From Neurospora tetrasperma FGSC 2508 (Eukaryota > Ascomycota > Sordariomycetes > Sordariales > Sordariaceae): a DNA stretch of 64,000 nucleotides. Location of the stretch: positions 640,077 to 704,076 of the forward strand of contig NW_009799101.1 of assembly GCF_000213175.1 (NCBI RefSeq), written 5' to 3'. The notes beneath the pieces are model-generated. The model was not told where the DNA came from. It ran no database searches and saw only the letters and a list, made by a program, of their open reading frames with translations. The position numbers and the translations under genes are program-made. Of the stretch, positions 47,958 through 61,649 are shown in pieces; the stretch's first letter is position 1, and every line of letters starts with the position of its first letter.

Positions 47958-48185
47958 TGTTACGGGACTAGCCGTGACTGCCTGGCACATGCACGGCTCC
48001 TGCCATGGGCAGTCGAGCTTCGTGTTGCGCCATTACCGCCATTGGCCAATAGCACATCACGTGCATGTGCACGTGCGCGGGCCTATGCTTAGGGATTCGG
48101 CCTTCGTACTTCGCCCTATATCGCCAGACTTGCGTACACCTCTCTTTCCTTCTCTTTGTACAATTACGTATATCCAATTTACCCC
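47958..48185 (+). repeat. Gypsy B 5' LTR (approximate 3' limit)
   Basis: A GC-normal block begins TGTTACGGGACTAGCC, the TGTTA start usual in fungal Ty3/Gypsy LTRs. It contains a TGCATGTGCACGTGCGCG segment and passes into gag-like sequence by about 48430. No second copy lies in the window, so the 3' limit is an estimate. It has escaped RIP, in contrast to the coding part behind it. Confidence 0.55.
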
Positions 48186-48439
48186 CTACTAGTCGCCTTA
48201 CCCTATAATAATTAATTATGCCTACTGTTATACTACGAGCATATAATTAATCAATTGCTACTATTATAAATATTTCTGACGCGCCTACAATTATTCTATC
48301 GTATTAAAATAATTCCCGGCCGTATTATACTATTAGGTTTGATTCTCAATTAATTTTACTAAATTGTATTATAATCCCCCGCGTTTATAAGGTAGTATAC
48401 TTTATTTAATTATAGGGTAGTACTATCTATCCTTATATT

Positions 48440-50080
48440 AATTAAATTAACTATTATCGTTCGTTGCTGACGTAGGTGTTGTTATTTCTGCTATTAGTTC
48501 GATCATCGTCCCCGCAAACGAGCAACTTTTTAATAACTTTACAAAGGTATTCAACGGCAGGCCCGACCCCGGCGCCCTAGCTGAATACAATATTTTTAAT
48601 ACTACTTCTAAATTTACTAATTACCCTACTTTCGTTCCTACGATTATTGCGCTTGCCCGACTTATTAATTAGAACGTAATTAATACTAATATTCTTATTA
48701 TAGTTGATAATAACGTACTCGAAAATAGGAATATGATTATTACTATACTTATTAGTAAAATCGCCCTTTTTAAGAAGCAATTCACCGTCGCTCAAAATAA
48801 ATTGACTAACTCCGACTTCGCCTTTAATATTACTAATAAAGTTAATAGTAAGTTTAGGAAGGACTATACTACTAACCTTCGTAAAAAGAATAATACTATT
48901 AAAGAATTTAGAAAGACCTTCCGCTAATACGCAGACGGCGACCCAGCGGGTCCTCTTTAATTTATTAGCCCGGACGACGATATTAATATTATATTAACCC
49001 CGAAAGTAAAGACTAGTAAAGACCCTAACGCTTTTACCGGCGAAGGTAGTATAGTTATTAAATATACCGAATTTTACCGCGCCTAGTATACTAAAATCGA
49101 ATTGTATTAATTCCAAGATACTTAATATTTCGATTAGAATAAGCGCTATAAGGTCGCTTAAGTATTCCAGTACTTAGGTAGCGCGGCGTTTTATACTCTA
49201 TTTCCCTAAGTAATACCAATATCAAAGGAGGCCAATAAGGATAAGTAGAAGTAGAAGATTAGCGAACTCCTATCTACTTACTTTAATACTAAGTACGATT
49301 ATATAGATTTTACTTTCCAATTATATTGCGAATTCGAGACTCTTAAAATAACTAAGAACTAGAAGTAGTTTAATTTCGAGGATAAGTTTATTACCCTTAT
49401 AAATAGCTATAAATTACATAATTCTATAAAAACCTATTACTTAAAAATAAAGGTTACCAATAAAGTCCATAATATTATTATTTATTAATAGAATAACTCC
49501 ACCGTTAACGATTATAATAAGTAACTTACCCTATATTATAGATTTGCTATTAATTTCAAAGAGCGTAATTAGCATAATAAGATTATTATTCTATTTACTA
49601 AAAACTCCGGCTTTAGTACTAATTTTATAGTCGCCGAGCGCACCGTTAATTAGGGTAGTACTGCTATAAACCTTGACACTCTTAACGTCTCCTTAGCCCG
49701 TATGACTAATAAGGCTATTATTAACTACTACGTATAGAATAATTTTTATAAATATTATAGTAATCCCGGTTATTAAGCGATTAATTACTATAATAATATT
49801 AATATAGGCATCCCCAAGGTAGAGAAATACTATAACTACTATAACCGACGTAGCCATAGTAATAGTAGAGGCAGGAGTAACGGTAATAAACCTACTATAG
49901 GCCAAAATAATTATAGTAATAATGCCCGCATTAATATTATAGGTACTAGAAATACTATTATTCTTAATACCGCTGTAACCGCCCCAACCGCCGCCCCAAG
50001 TCCCCCTGCTACCGAATATAACGAAGGAAATATATAACCTCCCTACTAAATTGCGTAGTCGAACTATCCTCCACAATAAT
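48440..50080 (+). pseudogene. Gypsy B Gag region
   Basis: A decayed frame with a capsid-like middle (near 49060-49200, including GSAAFYTLFP) and an Asn/Arg/Ser-rich tail with NYYNNIN and RGRSNGN (49780-49900), then a Pro/Ala-rich stretch (APTAAPSPPATEYNEGN). Gag proteins form the particle that houses reverse transcription. Several breaks. Confidence 0.6.
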
Positions 50081-51654
50081 AATAAGAGAGGAGAATATAA
50101 ATCTAATAGATTTAGAAGTAGTTCAATTTAAGAATTCTACCTTGAATAACTATAATAATAATTCTATCTTTCTTTTTATTTATATCGTTTATAGACCGCG
50201 CAATTAATAAAGTAAGTACGCCGCCTTGATTGATAGTAAGTACTTTATACTCGCCTTCATCAATTATAGTTTTATAACCCGTTACGCTATACTATTATTA
50301 AAGCTCCCTAAATAAAAGGCCTTATACCTAACCGACAGCATCCCTCAGGATCTCATTATATATTATTATAAAATCTGTCTTCAAATCCGTTATTATGCTA
50401 AAATAATCATTATACTAATATACAACCTAGCCGCTAACTACCCTATAATCTTGGGTATACTATAATTTAAATTTTATAACCCCTCTACATTTTAATTAAA
50501 TAGGTCGGTTATATTTATATAGATTAATATTAATTATTATCTACCCGCCGACCTACCCTTCTCCCTTCGCCGAGTATTTAGAGTCTAGGACCCTATAAAG
50601 CGCTACGAAATTATATAACGGATTATTACCCCTCCTACCCTAATGATAGAAAATAAATTTAAAGATAGGACGATAATCTTTGTATGTAAGGAATAGGAAA
50701 ACGAATATACCTTAGTAATTATTGAGACCTACGAGCCTAAAACCCCCGAAACGTACCTTAGCGTCCTATTATTATTAATCAAGGACCCCGGCCCTAAGAT
50801 TAAACCCGTACTTTACCGATTGGTCGCTAGTTAATAATAGTCTAATACGGACTACCGTATCTCTATTTGCCGGATTTATTATTCCAATAACCTAATTAAC
50901 CTAATAAATATTAAAGATCTTATAATTACTAATTTCAATTAGTTCTACGAAACTTATAAACTACGAATATTTTAAATTTTGTATATAGAAATTAATAAAA
51001 TTATAAAGGAGGCTAAGGCCGAGGAGGAGGCCCGGGCTAAAAAAGTAGAGGGAGGCGTCCTAGAGCCTAAGAAGTAAGGGGATAATAAAAGTATTATCGA
51101 TAGAGGGGTAGGGATAGGATTCAAAGACCTTCTTACTGAAGAAATGATATAGGAAATTATAAATAGTAACAGCGCTGAGTATAAAAGATATTTAAATAAA
51201 CATTTCTATTTTTAAATCGATGCTTACACTAGTAAAGGTTTTGAAGTTACCCTTGGCAGTACTAAAATCGCTAATGAAATATATTTTAACGGCTATTTGG
51301 ACGAAGATTTTTAGCGCTACGAGGAAGTAATTAGAATCGCTAGAATTATAGAGGAGGACGCCGCTAAATTCTATAAGAAAATTAATAAACCCCCTAAGAC
51401 TAATACGCAAATTAAGGAGAAACTCACTAACTGATATTAGAAGTATATTAATATTTCTGAAGCGCAGCTGTTATGGTCAGAGAATGAAGTGTTTACACGA
51501 AGTGAGCGAGCATAGCAGAGCTTCTTTCTAATGGGGCTACCCCCCCTGTAAGTTCTTCGTGCTGTGAGTGGTTCGTCAATTTGGGAATCCGTTCCTTGGA
51601 TTGGTCTATTATTTGAGGTATCCGCTCCTTAGATTGGTTAGAATGATTGAAGCC

Positions 51655-51758
51655 CGTGCACCCGACGGGGGTCCCCGGGGGTGTCCCCCGGGTTTCTTTC
51701 TTTTAACTCTAATCCTTTTAATAGGGGGTCCCAAGGGGGCGGAGCCCCCTGGTTAGAA
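51655..51758. repeat. GC-rich hairpin cluster beside the assembly gap
   Basis: Two near-perfect stem-loops: CCCGGGGG/CCCCCGGG around TGT (51674-51692) and GGGGGC/GCCCCC around GGA (51735-51749). A third, weaker one lies near 51532-51548. They are wholly unlike the AT-rich surroundings and unmutated. Such hairpins probably explain why the assembly breaks here. Confidence 0.75.
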
Positions 51759-52337
51759 NNNNNNNNNNNNNNNNNNNNNNNNNNNNNNNNNNNNNNNNNN
51801 NNNNNNNNNNNNNNNNNNNNNNNNNNNNNNNNNNNNNNNNNNNNNNNNNNNNNNNNNNNNNNNNNNNNNNNNNNNNNNNNNNNNNNNNNNNNNNNNNNNN
51901 NNNNNNNNNNNNNNNNNNNNNNNNNNNNNNNNNNNNNNNNNNNNNNNNNNNNNNNNNNNNNNNNNNNNNNNNNNNNNNNNNNNNNNNNNNNNNNNNNNNN
52001 NNNNNNNNNNNNNNNNNNNNNNNNNNNNNNNNNNNNNNNNNNNNNNNNNNNNNNNNNNNNNNNNNNNNNNNNNNNNNNNNNNNNNNNNNNNNNNNNNNNN
52101 NNNNNNNNNNNNNNNNNNNNNNNNNNNNNNNNNNNNNNNNNNNNNNNNNNNNNNNNNNNNNNNNNNNNNNNNNNNNNNNNNNNNNNNNNNNNNNNNNNNN
52201 NNNNNNNNNNNNNNNNNNNNNNNNNNNNNNNNNNNNNNNNNNNNNNNNNNNNNNNNNNNNNNNNNNNNNNNNNNNNNNNNNNNNNNNNNNNNNNNNNNNN
52301 NNNNNNNNNNNNNNNNNNNNNNNNNNNNNNNNNNNNN
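51759..52337. other. Assembly gap (579 N)
   Basis: A run of unknown bases. Any open frame drawn across it is meaningless. Confidence 1.
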
Positions 52338-52569
52338 CCCTTCAAACTATGTACTTTATAGGTATTTAATAAGTTAAGAAAGAAGGTTATAAACGAAATA
52401 ATTATAATTTAGCCAACTAATAAGGGTATTATACTAGTAAAAGAGGAAGTAAATAAGCTTGAAATCATTAATAATAAACTAGTTAATACTTAAAAAGATC
52501 TAGACTAGTGACATCCCAACAATAGACAATAGGTATAAATAAATTAAGAAGATAAGGAGTATAAGGAGT

Positions 52570-52800
<231 letters not shown>

Positions 52801-52849
52801 GAAATTAATACAAAGCTTTATAAATTAAAATCCTATATTATACTTATAG

Positions 52850-53045
52850 TAGGTAGCTAAAATATTAAGTTTTTACTCAGGATAATCCAGCCTTACATTT
52901 ATAGTATAGAATAATCCAGCCTTGCATTTATAGTATGCCGCCAAATCGTTGAGTTTTTACCTTAAATAATCCAGCCTTGCATTTATATTAGGGTGCCAAA
53001 TTGTTGAGTTTTTACTTAGAGTAATCCAGCTCTGGACCTCAATAA
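52850..53045 (-). repeat. 55-bp minisatellite, inverted copy (3-4 units)
   Basis: Reverse complement of the units at 10590-10985: AATCCAGCCTTGCATTTATAG and TTGTTGAGTTTTTAC segments alternate. The last unit is followed by CTCTGGACCTCAATAACAGC, the inverse of the lead at 10560-10600. Confidence 0.85.
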
Positions 53046-53149
53046 CAGCTGCGCTTTAGTAGATTCTACCGGGCTACCCGGAAGAAGATGTTTAAATTTA
53101 AAAAAGCTATAGTCCTCCCCCTTCACTACTCCTACAACCTTAAGATCGA

Positions 53150-54300
53150 ATTGAAGCTAAGCGAATAAGCGCCCTATACCAAATTGTAACCTTTTAATCC
53201 CAACGAACTAAACGTTATCAAGAAATAGATCGACGATAATTTGAAAATCAGTTTCATCCGCCTATTACAATCCGAGGACGCCTCCCATATCCTACTTATA
53301 AAGAAATTAGGAGGAGGAATATAAATATATATAAATTATAAAGGTATTAATAATATTATATTCCGAAGCCGGTACCCCTTTCCCTTAATTAAGGAGACCT
53401 TTAATACTATTTACAAGGCTAAAATCCTTACTAAATTCGATATTATCGCCGCCTTTAACCGTATTCGCGTAGTAGAGGGGTATAAATAGTATACCGCTTT
53501 TATTATTTAATTTAAACTTTTTAAATCCTTAATATACCCTTTCGGGTTATAAAGAACTTTGGGCACTTTTTAGAATTATATTAATAATATTCTATATAAT
53601 ATTTTGAATATCTATACAACTATATACCTCAATAACATCCTAATTTTCTTAAATAATAAAGCGGACTACGAGCGATACATCAGTAATATTCTTAAACGCC
53701 TAACCAAAACTAACCTACAAATAAATACCGATAAGTACGAGTTTTATACTAAGAAGATAAAGTACTTGGGATTCATTATTATATTAGGAGGAATTAAAAT
53801 GGACCTAGAAAAGATTTAAGCCATTATCGATTAGCAACCTCCTACCTCTAAAAAGTTCCTATAGAGCTTCTTAAACTTTGCTAACTTCTACTAACATTTT
53901 ATTAAAAAATTCTCAATTATAGCCGCGACCTTATACGACCTTACTAAATATAATATTAAATAAGGATAGATTACAACTTAATAATCTGCTTTTGAAAAGT
54001 TAAAAGTAGTTTTTATAAGCGGGCGTACTTTGTATATATATAACTAATTTAGAAAGACGATTAATGAGACGAATATATTAAATTAGGTATTAAGTAGCAC
54101 CCTCTTGTAATATAGGGACAATGGACTCTTCTACCTTATAGCCTACTTCTCGTTACAATATAGCGCTACGAAGTATAATTATAATATTTATAATAAGGAC
54201 ATACTAGCTATTGTTAAAGCGCTAGAGGAATAGAGGCTAAAATTAGAAGGAGTATAATAACCGTTCGATATTGTTACTAATTATAAAAATTTAGAGTTTT
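53150..54300 (+). pseudogene. Gypsy B reverse transcriptase and RNase H region
   Basis: Readable blocks: ELNVIKK (53205), SRYPFPLIKETFNTIYKAKI (53370), LTKFDIIAAFNRIRV (53430), YPFGL (53540), TTIYLNNILIF (53610, the polymerase active-site region), KYLGFIIILGGIKMD (53760). RNase H-type blocks follow through ALEE (54215). The order is normal for Ty3/Gypsy Pol. Described only as a fossil. Confidence 0.85.
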
Positions 54301-54865
54301 TATTATAAATCAATAGTTAATTCTACACTATATATACTAATTATAATTCCTATTCCGTTTTAACTTCCTTACTCGCTATACTCTAAGCTTGAAGAACCTT
54401 TACCCTAATACTTTGAATAGAAAGCCGGAGGATGTACCTCTAAATATAGACGATTACCGCTTAAAAGCTAGGAATTGTAAGCTAATCGAATCTACCCGCT
54501 TTAAAAATATATATTTTAAGACCTTATTAGCCGCCGGCCTCCGGGAATTGGACGTTAATAAAAAAATATTCTTACTAGTATTAAACGCCCTCGAAGAGTT
54601 GGATAAATCGACCGATGTTATTATTAAGGAAAACTATACCCAATTGATACTAATATAGGAAATAATTATATATTTGTACAATCCCGGTCGTTTAAAATAG
54701 TACCCCTATGTTCGGAAGAAGCTAAAAGTAGCTTTCGCTGAGTATTCTACAATAGGAGGTAAAGCCTATTACAAAGGGCGAATACTTATTAACTCCAATA
54801 ATACAGCAACCTACCTTTAATTAATTTATTATACCTATTCCTAGCCGATAATAATATTCTTTTAC

Positions 54866-57800
54866 CCTTACTATATAACTATAGCGCCTTATTAGCATAG
54901 GGTCCTTTTCCAATTCTCTAGAGGGAAAACTGTACGGCGTTAAGTGCCGCCGGATGAAAACCCCCAGCTTTATTTCGGCTGTAGTTTACCTACGCCGTTC
55001 CTACTTTGCTTATAGCTATAACGGTTCTTACCTACCGCTATAGCGAATTAATTTCGTTCCTTCCTTCGCTACGTTATTTTAATACTAGAATAATAAGAAT
55101 AATAGGAATATAGTTAGGGCCGTTACCTTTTTAATTTTTATTGCCCCTTCTTCCGCCTTCCTCCCGCTTCTCTGTCCTATTTTCCTATTTACATCCCTAC
55201 CCCTCCGCCTTATTACTCCCGTTTGCCTTTACCCCCGCCCTATCCCTTTACTTTCCAATCTTCGGTTCTACCCCTATTTTTAGTAATATAAGGGCTCTCC
55301 CCTCTATTTATATAATCTTCCCTATAGTATCCCTTCCTAACTCCCTCCTACCTTCTTTCCTCCTTATAATAACGTTATCTAAAATAATTTCCTTTAATTG
55401 TAATTATCCTAGCCCGATCGAGCTTACCTCCGACCCTAAAGTCTCCTCCCCGGAAGTATTTCCGGGTTTTACGGCTTCTCTTAATTTTGTAGCCCTAATT
55501 TACTTAGAGCCCGCAATATTTCTTTATATCCTTCATAATAATCCGGATCTTTAGATCCCTTAAAATTAATATATTTATTCCTTTCATTATTCCTAATCTT
55601 TATACTAATTCGTATAGTATTGTCCGTAAAATCCCCTACCTCTATTATATTTTAAACTTTATTATAATCTTAAAATCCAATAAAAGATTTACTAGTCCTA
55701 ACGCTTTTCGTAAGATTATTACCGGCAAAACCTACCTCATTTCAACTTCTTATAAATTCTATATCCTTTTTTTTCTCGCCCTTCTTTTTTAATTAATATT
55801 TTATTCCTAATTACTAACTTTTAGACCGCGACCTATATTTTTTATACTACCCGTCAATATATATTGGACGTTCCTATTAATCTCTATAACGTTTATAATA
55901 TTATTTAATCTATAATTATTACTATAATATTAAGTAGCCCGGCTCAGTATTATTAAAGATTGGATACTTTCGTTCGTACTATTTAATAATTTACTAAATA
56001 TATATATAATCGTTTAATATAAAATAATCTCCTGAATAATATTACTAACTTTCTCTATACTTTATACTATAATATTACTATTTTTCAATAGAAGGGATAT
56101 TATACGCTATACGTAAAAGATATTCTCTATAGTCGTACTCCCTCCGGCCTTAGTATTAATAATATAATAAACCCGGTTTATATTACTTTTGATTCTAATA
56201 GTAGTATAATTATTCCTACGCGTATTATATCCGGTCCTAATAGTAGTAGTACGGCTACTTTTATTTGTATAGTCTCCGGTTTTAATAGTAATAATACTAC
56301 CCCTAATAACCCTATAACTATTAATACCCCCGGCCGCCCTATTATAAATAATAATTAAATTTAATAGCGTTGTAATATTATTATAAACTAAATTCGTATA
56401 ATAGAATTTCTTAAAGAGCTTCTTAAGTATAATTAAATATTAGATAAATAATACTTCGGTTTTAATTATAGCCATAATATAAATAGTATTTATAATTAAT
56501 ATAATCGCTTCCTCCCTATCCTTTTATTCTTTTACTCTATTATTATTAATAATTTATTCCTTTTTTACAAATACTTCGCGAATTCCTTGCGCTACTCCTC
56601 TTCCAATTTAATTATTAGACGGTATTCCTTTAATTTACCTAACCTTAACGCCTATAATAGAATCTTTTCGGCTTTAATTCCGTCGTCTAAATAATCCTAG
56701 AGTTCTTCTTTTATTAATAGCTAATTCTTAATATTTAACTAAAAAAGGCCTTCTATATTAAGGTAATTTAGAATAATATAAGTAAAGGTCTCTTTTTCTA
56801 ATCTATAAGCGTAGACGGGCGTTTAGACGCTTAGTACCTTTCTTCGGAAGAGAAAAGCCCGGAGTCCTATAATTTCTATTCTTAGATTTGGAAGGAATTT
56901 TTTGTTTTAATTAGCGGGTATAGTTTATTATTATTTTCCTCTAATATTCGAATTCTTCTCTTTTTCTCTTCTTTTTTTACACTAATTATATAGTATTAGA
57001 TAACTTCGCCGCTAAACTTAAGAGTAAGGTTAATAATAGTAAATTTATACCGTCGATTTAATTTAGCTACTACTACCGCTAATTAATAATTATAGCGTAA
57101 TACCTATTCTCTATTCAATATATTTTCTAATTATTCCTCCTTATTAATAACTATAGGTTCCGGGATTTATAACAGTAATAGCGGGGACCTTAATTCTAGG
57201 GGGGGGCCGGCCGCAATCGCTAATAGCTTCTCTATTAATATCTACGCTTTAACCTATTTAATTTTAATTATACTACTCTCTAATTTATTGGCGGATAGCC
57301 GACTTTTAATTTATGATATCCGAATATAGTTAGTTATTTAAATTACTATTCCCCGGACGAACCTTACTTAGTCCGTACGAGCAAACCTTTTTCGAAGGCT
57401 TAAATTCTTTTATTTAAATAGAAATTAAATAGTGAATAAAAGGTTTCCGTCTTTAAATTCTATACTAACATAATTTTATATACCCCAGCGATAACTCTTA
57501 AGCATTTAATTTAATATTTCGCTAATCCGATTACAATCCTTAGTAATTTCCTATAAATTTTAATTAGTTTATAGAATATTAAGGCTCTATATACAATAAT
57601 ACTACAAATATACTTAATATATATTTCCCTTACCCGAATAAAGGAATAACCCTATACTTTTACTAATTACCTTATAAATATATTCATTTAAGTCTTTTTT
57701 CTTTTATTTTACTACTTCTATATAAATCCAGTAATTAAGTTTATAATTTAATTAAACCCATAGGAATTTTATTAATTTTATTAATTAAAATACTACGTCC

Positions 57801-58460
57801 CCGAATTAGAGTATTTCTATCCTTAGTACCCTTATCTATATAAAATATATTAGCGCCATTTCATTCGTTTTAAACTCTATACCTCTCGCCCTAACCTATT
57901 CCGAATATATTTTCTATACTACCTACAAAATCCGGTAGTTTTCTTCGGTAGTACGGGCTATTATAATAATATTAGTATTATTTATAAAGCCGATTATAAT
58001 TATATTTAAAATTATTACCAACTTTTAGTATAATAGAATAATAAAAAGAATAAATAAAATAAGTAAGAGGGGGGAGCTCTAAAATATACTTGTTATAATA
58101 GTATAGGGGCGAAATGTTTTATTATCGAAGAAAAGAGCGCCTCTCCTATTAGTAACGAAGTTCGCTACTTATTTGATAATTTACATTAGGAGCTATATTT
58201 CGTATAAAGTATATAGACGCTACCTATAATTAATTCTATTAAATGTACCTTTTAAATCGAGGAGTATAAGGAACGTTATAGCCCCGAATTTTTAAGCTGC
58301 ATAAACTATATTAATAATTACTTAAACTATAAACTCCATCAAACGGCCTACCCAGTTGCCTATTTAATTCTCTGGGAGGAGGTTGAATTTTTTAGTTGCT
58401 TATATAAATCTTTTAACTTTAAGGGCTTCGAAATTTTTCTAATATTATTAAATAATAATA
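54866..58460 (-). mobile_element. LINE copy D, 3.6 kb, 5'-truncated
   Basis: The longest view of the LINE 3' half. From the right: the end of the RT region (58100-57900, matching 1000-700 of copy A), an RVIAGxYKT-like block (near 57500), a long C-terminal stretch and the 3' end at 54866 (ATATTCTTTTACCC on plus). It matches copy A over 57227-58460 and copies B and C over the 3' kilobase. Stops are RIP-type. Clear target duplications were not found at its ends. It cuts off Gypsy B. Confidence 0.85.
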
Positions 58461-59200
58461 CTTAGCTAGCGGTATATAGAATATAGGATACTGTCTCGCC
58501 ACGGTCAAAAGACGGTTCTTTCCTAACAACCGTCGTACAACGGTTAATTCGATTATTTTAGGAAAGAACGGTTCTCACTAGCGCTACGGTTGTGTGATAG
58601 ATAACGGTTGACTCTTGGAAGCGCAACTGAACCGTTCAAAGACGGTAGCTACGATGCAGATTAGATTATTATTATTGGAAATTATAATAGGCGTTGTCCT
58701 ACGCTCCTACCTCTATATGGCAATTAAGTTACGGTTATACAGCAATTAAGTTACGGTTACGGTATAATGCGATATAGTTATAAAGAATCAATTAAATGCA
58801 ATAATGTAGGCGATAAAGATAAGGGAAATACTTGAATGAATATATTAATTGAGCTCGCTAGGATACGGGACGATATTGCTCCTCCGATTTCAATTATATT
58901 GAACCCTTATAGTACTATTAGGATACAGAATATTACTTAAGATATCGCTCCTCCGACTTCAATTACTTAGAGTTAACTTATTAGGATACAGAATATCGTC
59001 GCTCCTCCGACTTGAATATAAACGGCACAATTAATTGCTAAGGCTGACTCTAATACTGGATGTAATAATCCTGGATAGTATAATATCGACAAATTTATTG
59101 AATTATTGTATATTATTGTATGCTACAATATTACTATAGTTGTTGCGACGTATATTAAGGTACAGATAATACTCTAATAAAGATTAATGTCTATTAATAC
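58460..59200. other. Less mutated island with ACGGTT motifs, no gene
   Basis: Near-normal CpA/TpG content. The hexamer ACGGTT or its complement AACCGT occurs many times between 58500 and 58765. A dyad GTTCTTTCCTAA / TTAGGAAAGAAC lies at 58515-58569. It resembles the subterminal region of a DNA transposon, but no coding part or second end was identified. Confidence 0.5.
58859..59018. repeat. Tandem repeat, three units of 60-63 bp
   Basis: Units begin TAGGATACAGAATAT and end CGCTCCTCCGACTTCAATTA, with starts near 58859, 58919 and 58982. Mostly unmutated. Confidence 0.85.
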
Positions 59201-60720
59201 TATACTAGCGTTATTATTGCTAGATAAAGTAATATTGAAAGGACTTGGGATAACGAACGAAAGCAATACTGAAAATGCTTAGGATAAGTGTAGGGAACCT
59301 ATACCCTTTTAATAGTAGCCGAATCTACAATAACCGACTCTAATACCGCTAATAAAGGGGAGATAGCGGTAGGAATAAGCATACAGGTACGCTTAGGAAC
59401 CGGGGGAATAATATCGGCGCTATTAATACCGGGCTGGCCGCGTTAATAATCCAATAAGGAAGCAGTATTATAGGACTTACTGCGACGGCTGCGATTGCGA
59501 TGACGATGACGATTAGGGAGATTATCGTCTTTATATTTATTATTATCATTACTATATCCGCTGTAGGAGATTGGAAATTAACGCTCTAAGGTAGTACTAG
59601 TACGATTGCTAGTACTAATATAGGTGCTAGTACTAATACTAGTACTACTACTATAGCGATAATAGGGTGTAGGGGTTAGTCTATTGCGTTCCTAGCGATT
59701 CTTGCCCTTACGGCGCTTATTACTAGGACGGTTATACGGGCTATAATGAGGGCTATTGTATATAGAGCTAGATCTAGGCCTAGAAATACGTCGAAGTCTA
59801 ATACTAGCGCTAGTAGGTGTACTACTAGGATTATAAGTAGGACTAAGACTAAAATTAGGACTACCAATTTAAGTAGTATATTGAGTAGTATAGGTTGGTA
59901 TCGCTGGCCACCTAGCTGCTATTACATCAGGGTCGCAAGGGGTTCTACGTTGCGGAAGGCTTGGAATAATAGTAGACCGCTCTAAAATTTCTATATTAAT
60001 ACTATTTTTAGCTTACTATATAGTAACCAACTCGAACGGAATTTCTATAAAAAGATTACGGTCGTATTCGATGAAATTCTTATAGAAAGTAAGATTGTCG
60101 AATATGTTTAGATAATCCTCTTGCGCATTCTAGTCCTTTTTTTTTTGGCTAAGCTAGTTCCCGGTCTACAGCCGATATTCAATCTGGCTTCGGATTGGAT
60201 TATACGATAAACTATTATACTTAACTCAATAGTAATACTACGTAAAAAGTAGTACGGGATATATTCCTTATTACTGAAAGTAGTTTAGTAGGTAATATAA
60301 GGCGCAATATAGGAAAAGATATCCTCGAAATAATGGGCTGTAATCCAAGGCTCTACCAACTCAATAAATGTCGCCTCATTTTCTTCGTTATTGTAATCGA
60401 ACTCCAAAAGTTCAAGGTGATCTTTCGTTATTATAAGGAAGAAGGTATGGAACTTTACCTATAAGAATCGGTTCTTCTGGGTTTTATAGGTATTTTTAAT
60501 ATAAATACGAAGCTCTTGGAATCTCAGCGAACGGGTATCGATATTAGGGGCAGCCCGCTTAATAATCTAACTAGCGAACTAGTTCGAATAGTATACGAAT
60601 ATATACTAACGTATTTGTCGATGGATCTTATTAACAACTATAGCCATCTTTTCCCTAGGTATGGAAGTTATAACGTTATCTATATCGATACTATTATTAT
60701 CGAACTCTATGCGTAACGGT
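59200..60720 (-). pseudogene. Family P gene, copy 2
   Basis: Minus-strand relic. The globular part (60700-60000) includes YSNQFASQIIKRAAPNIDTRS and TFFLIITKDHLELLEFDYNNE, similar to 34680-35050 of copy 1. It is followed by an Arg/Ser-rich tail (59860-59480) with RRISRPRSSSIYNSPHYSPYN and a run rich in HRHRNRSRR. Copy 1 instead has a Gly/Tyr/Ser-rich tail, so the tails have diverged while remaining basic or low-complexity. Breaks are few compared with most of the window and are RIP-like. An RNA-binding role or a Gag-like role would fit the tail, but neither is shown. Confidence 0.5.
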
Positions 60721-61649
60721 GCGCTAGTTTCCCTCAATGTATGAAGGTTCTCTTGGGTTAGTTTGAAGAAATAGTTGAGATATTTGTCTTTAAGGGGCTC
60801 CTCCTCTTCGTTAATTGCACTGCAGTCCTAAAGATCTACAACTAGACGAAAAAAACAATAATCGAAACAGACGCTTCCAATTAGGTATTAGGAGGTACTC
60901 TATCCCAATAGGGAAATAATAATACCCTTTACCCAGTAATATATTTCTTAACTAAATATATAATAGAAAATATAATTATAATATTTATAATAAAGAATTA
61001 TTAATTATTGTAAAAGCGTTAAAAGAATAAATACTAGAGCTAGAGGGCGCGTAAAAACAAATTAAAATTATTACAAATTATAAAAACCTTAAAATATTCG
61101 CATCCACTAAGTAATTTACCCCAAAGTATATACAGTAGGCCGAATTCCTCAGCCGTTTTAATTTCCGTCATACTTATAGAAAAGGCCTAGAGAATATAAG
61201 GCCGGACGCTTTAAGTAGGAAGCTAGAAGATAAACTACGGGATAAGGAGGATAAGAGGCTCCTAGCTAGGAAAGAACTTCTTATTAACCTAAACCGTTTT
61301 AATCCTTCCTTCTTTAAGGACGAAGATATATTAAATACTGTGTATCTATACTTGGTAGCTATAGAAGAAGTCTACTAAAGTTAGACCGACTAATTAGATT
61401 TATAGGAAATTAACCTCCATCAAAATGGAAGTAATGAAATTAATAAATAATTTAATTGACAATAATTATATTAAACCTAACTTAATATAAGAAATAGTCT
61501 TTTATTCATAGAAAGGAAGACTAGCGGGGCTAAACCCCTAAGATTAAAAAATATTTCAAGATTGTATTCGCGCAATACTCTACGAAATAAGGCTATATCT
61601 ACTAGTAAAAGGATACCGAAGAACGAGTATTTATCGACCCAAACAATAA

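Noticed and set aside
49693-50076. 127-codon minus-strand frame
   Set aside because: Antisense to the Gypsy B Gag tail, where repeated Asn/Arg codons give a stop-poor complement.
51638-52361. Long open frames on both strands across the gap
   Set aside because: They are mostly unknown residues from the N run and have no biological meaning.
55141-55554. 137-codon plus-strand frame, the longest uninterrupted one besides the gap frames
   Set aside because: It runs antisense to the 3' part of LINE copy D; the pyrimidine-rich composition explains the lack of stops.
58400-58500. Target duplication around LINE copy D
   Set aside because: Flanks (…CTAGCCGATAATA at the left, AGCTAGCGGTATA at the right) look vaguely alike but do not match exactly, so no duplication is claimed.
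59349-59867. Hydrophobic minus-strand frames and an Arg/Ser-rich plus-strand frame
   Set aside because: The continuous reading with the upstream family P core is a different minus frame (Arg/Ser-rich); these are shadows.
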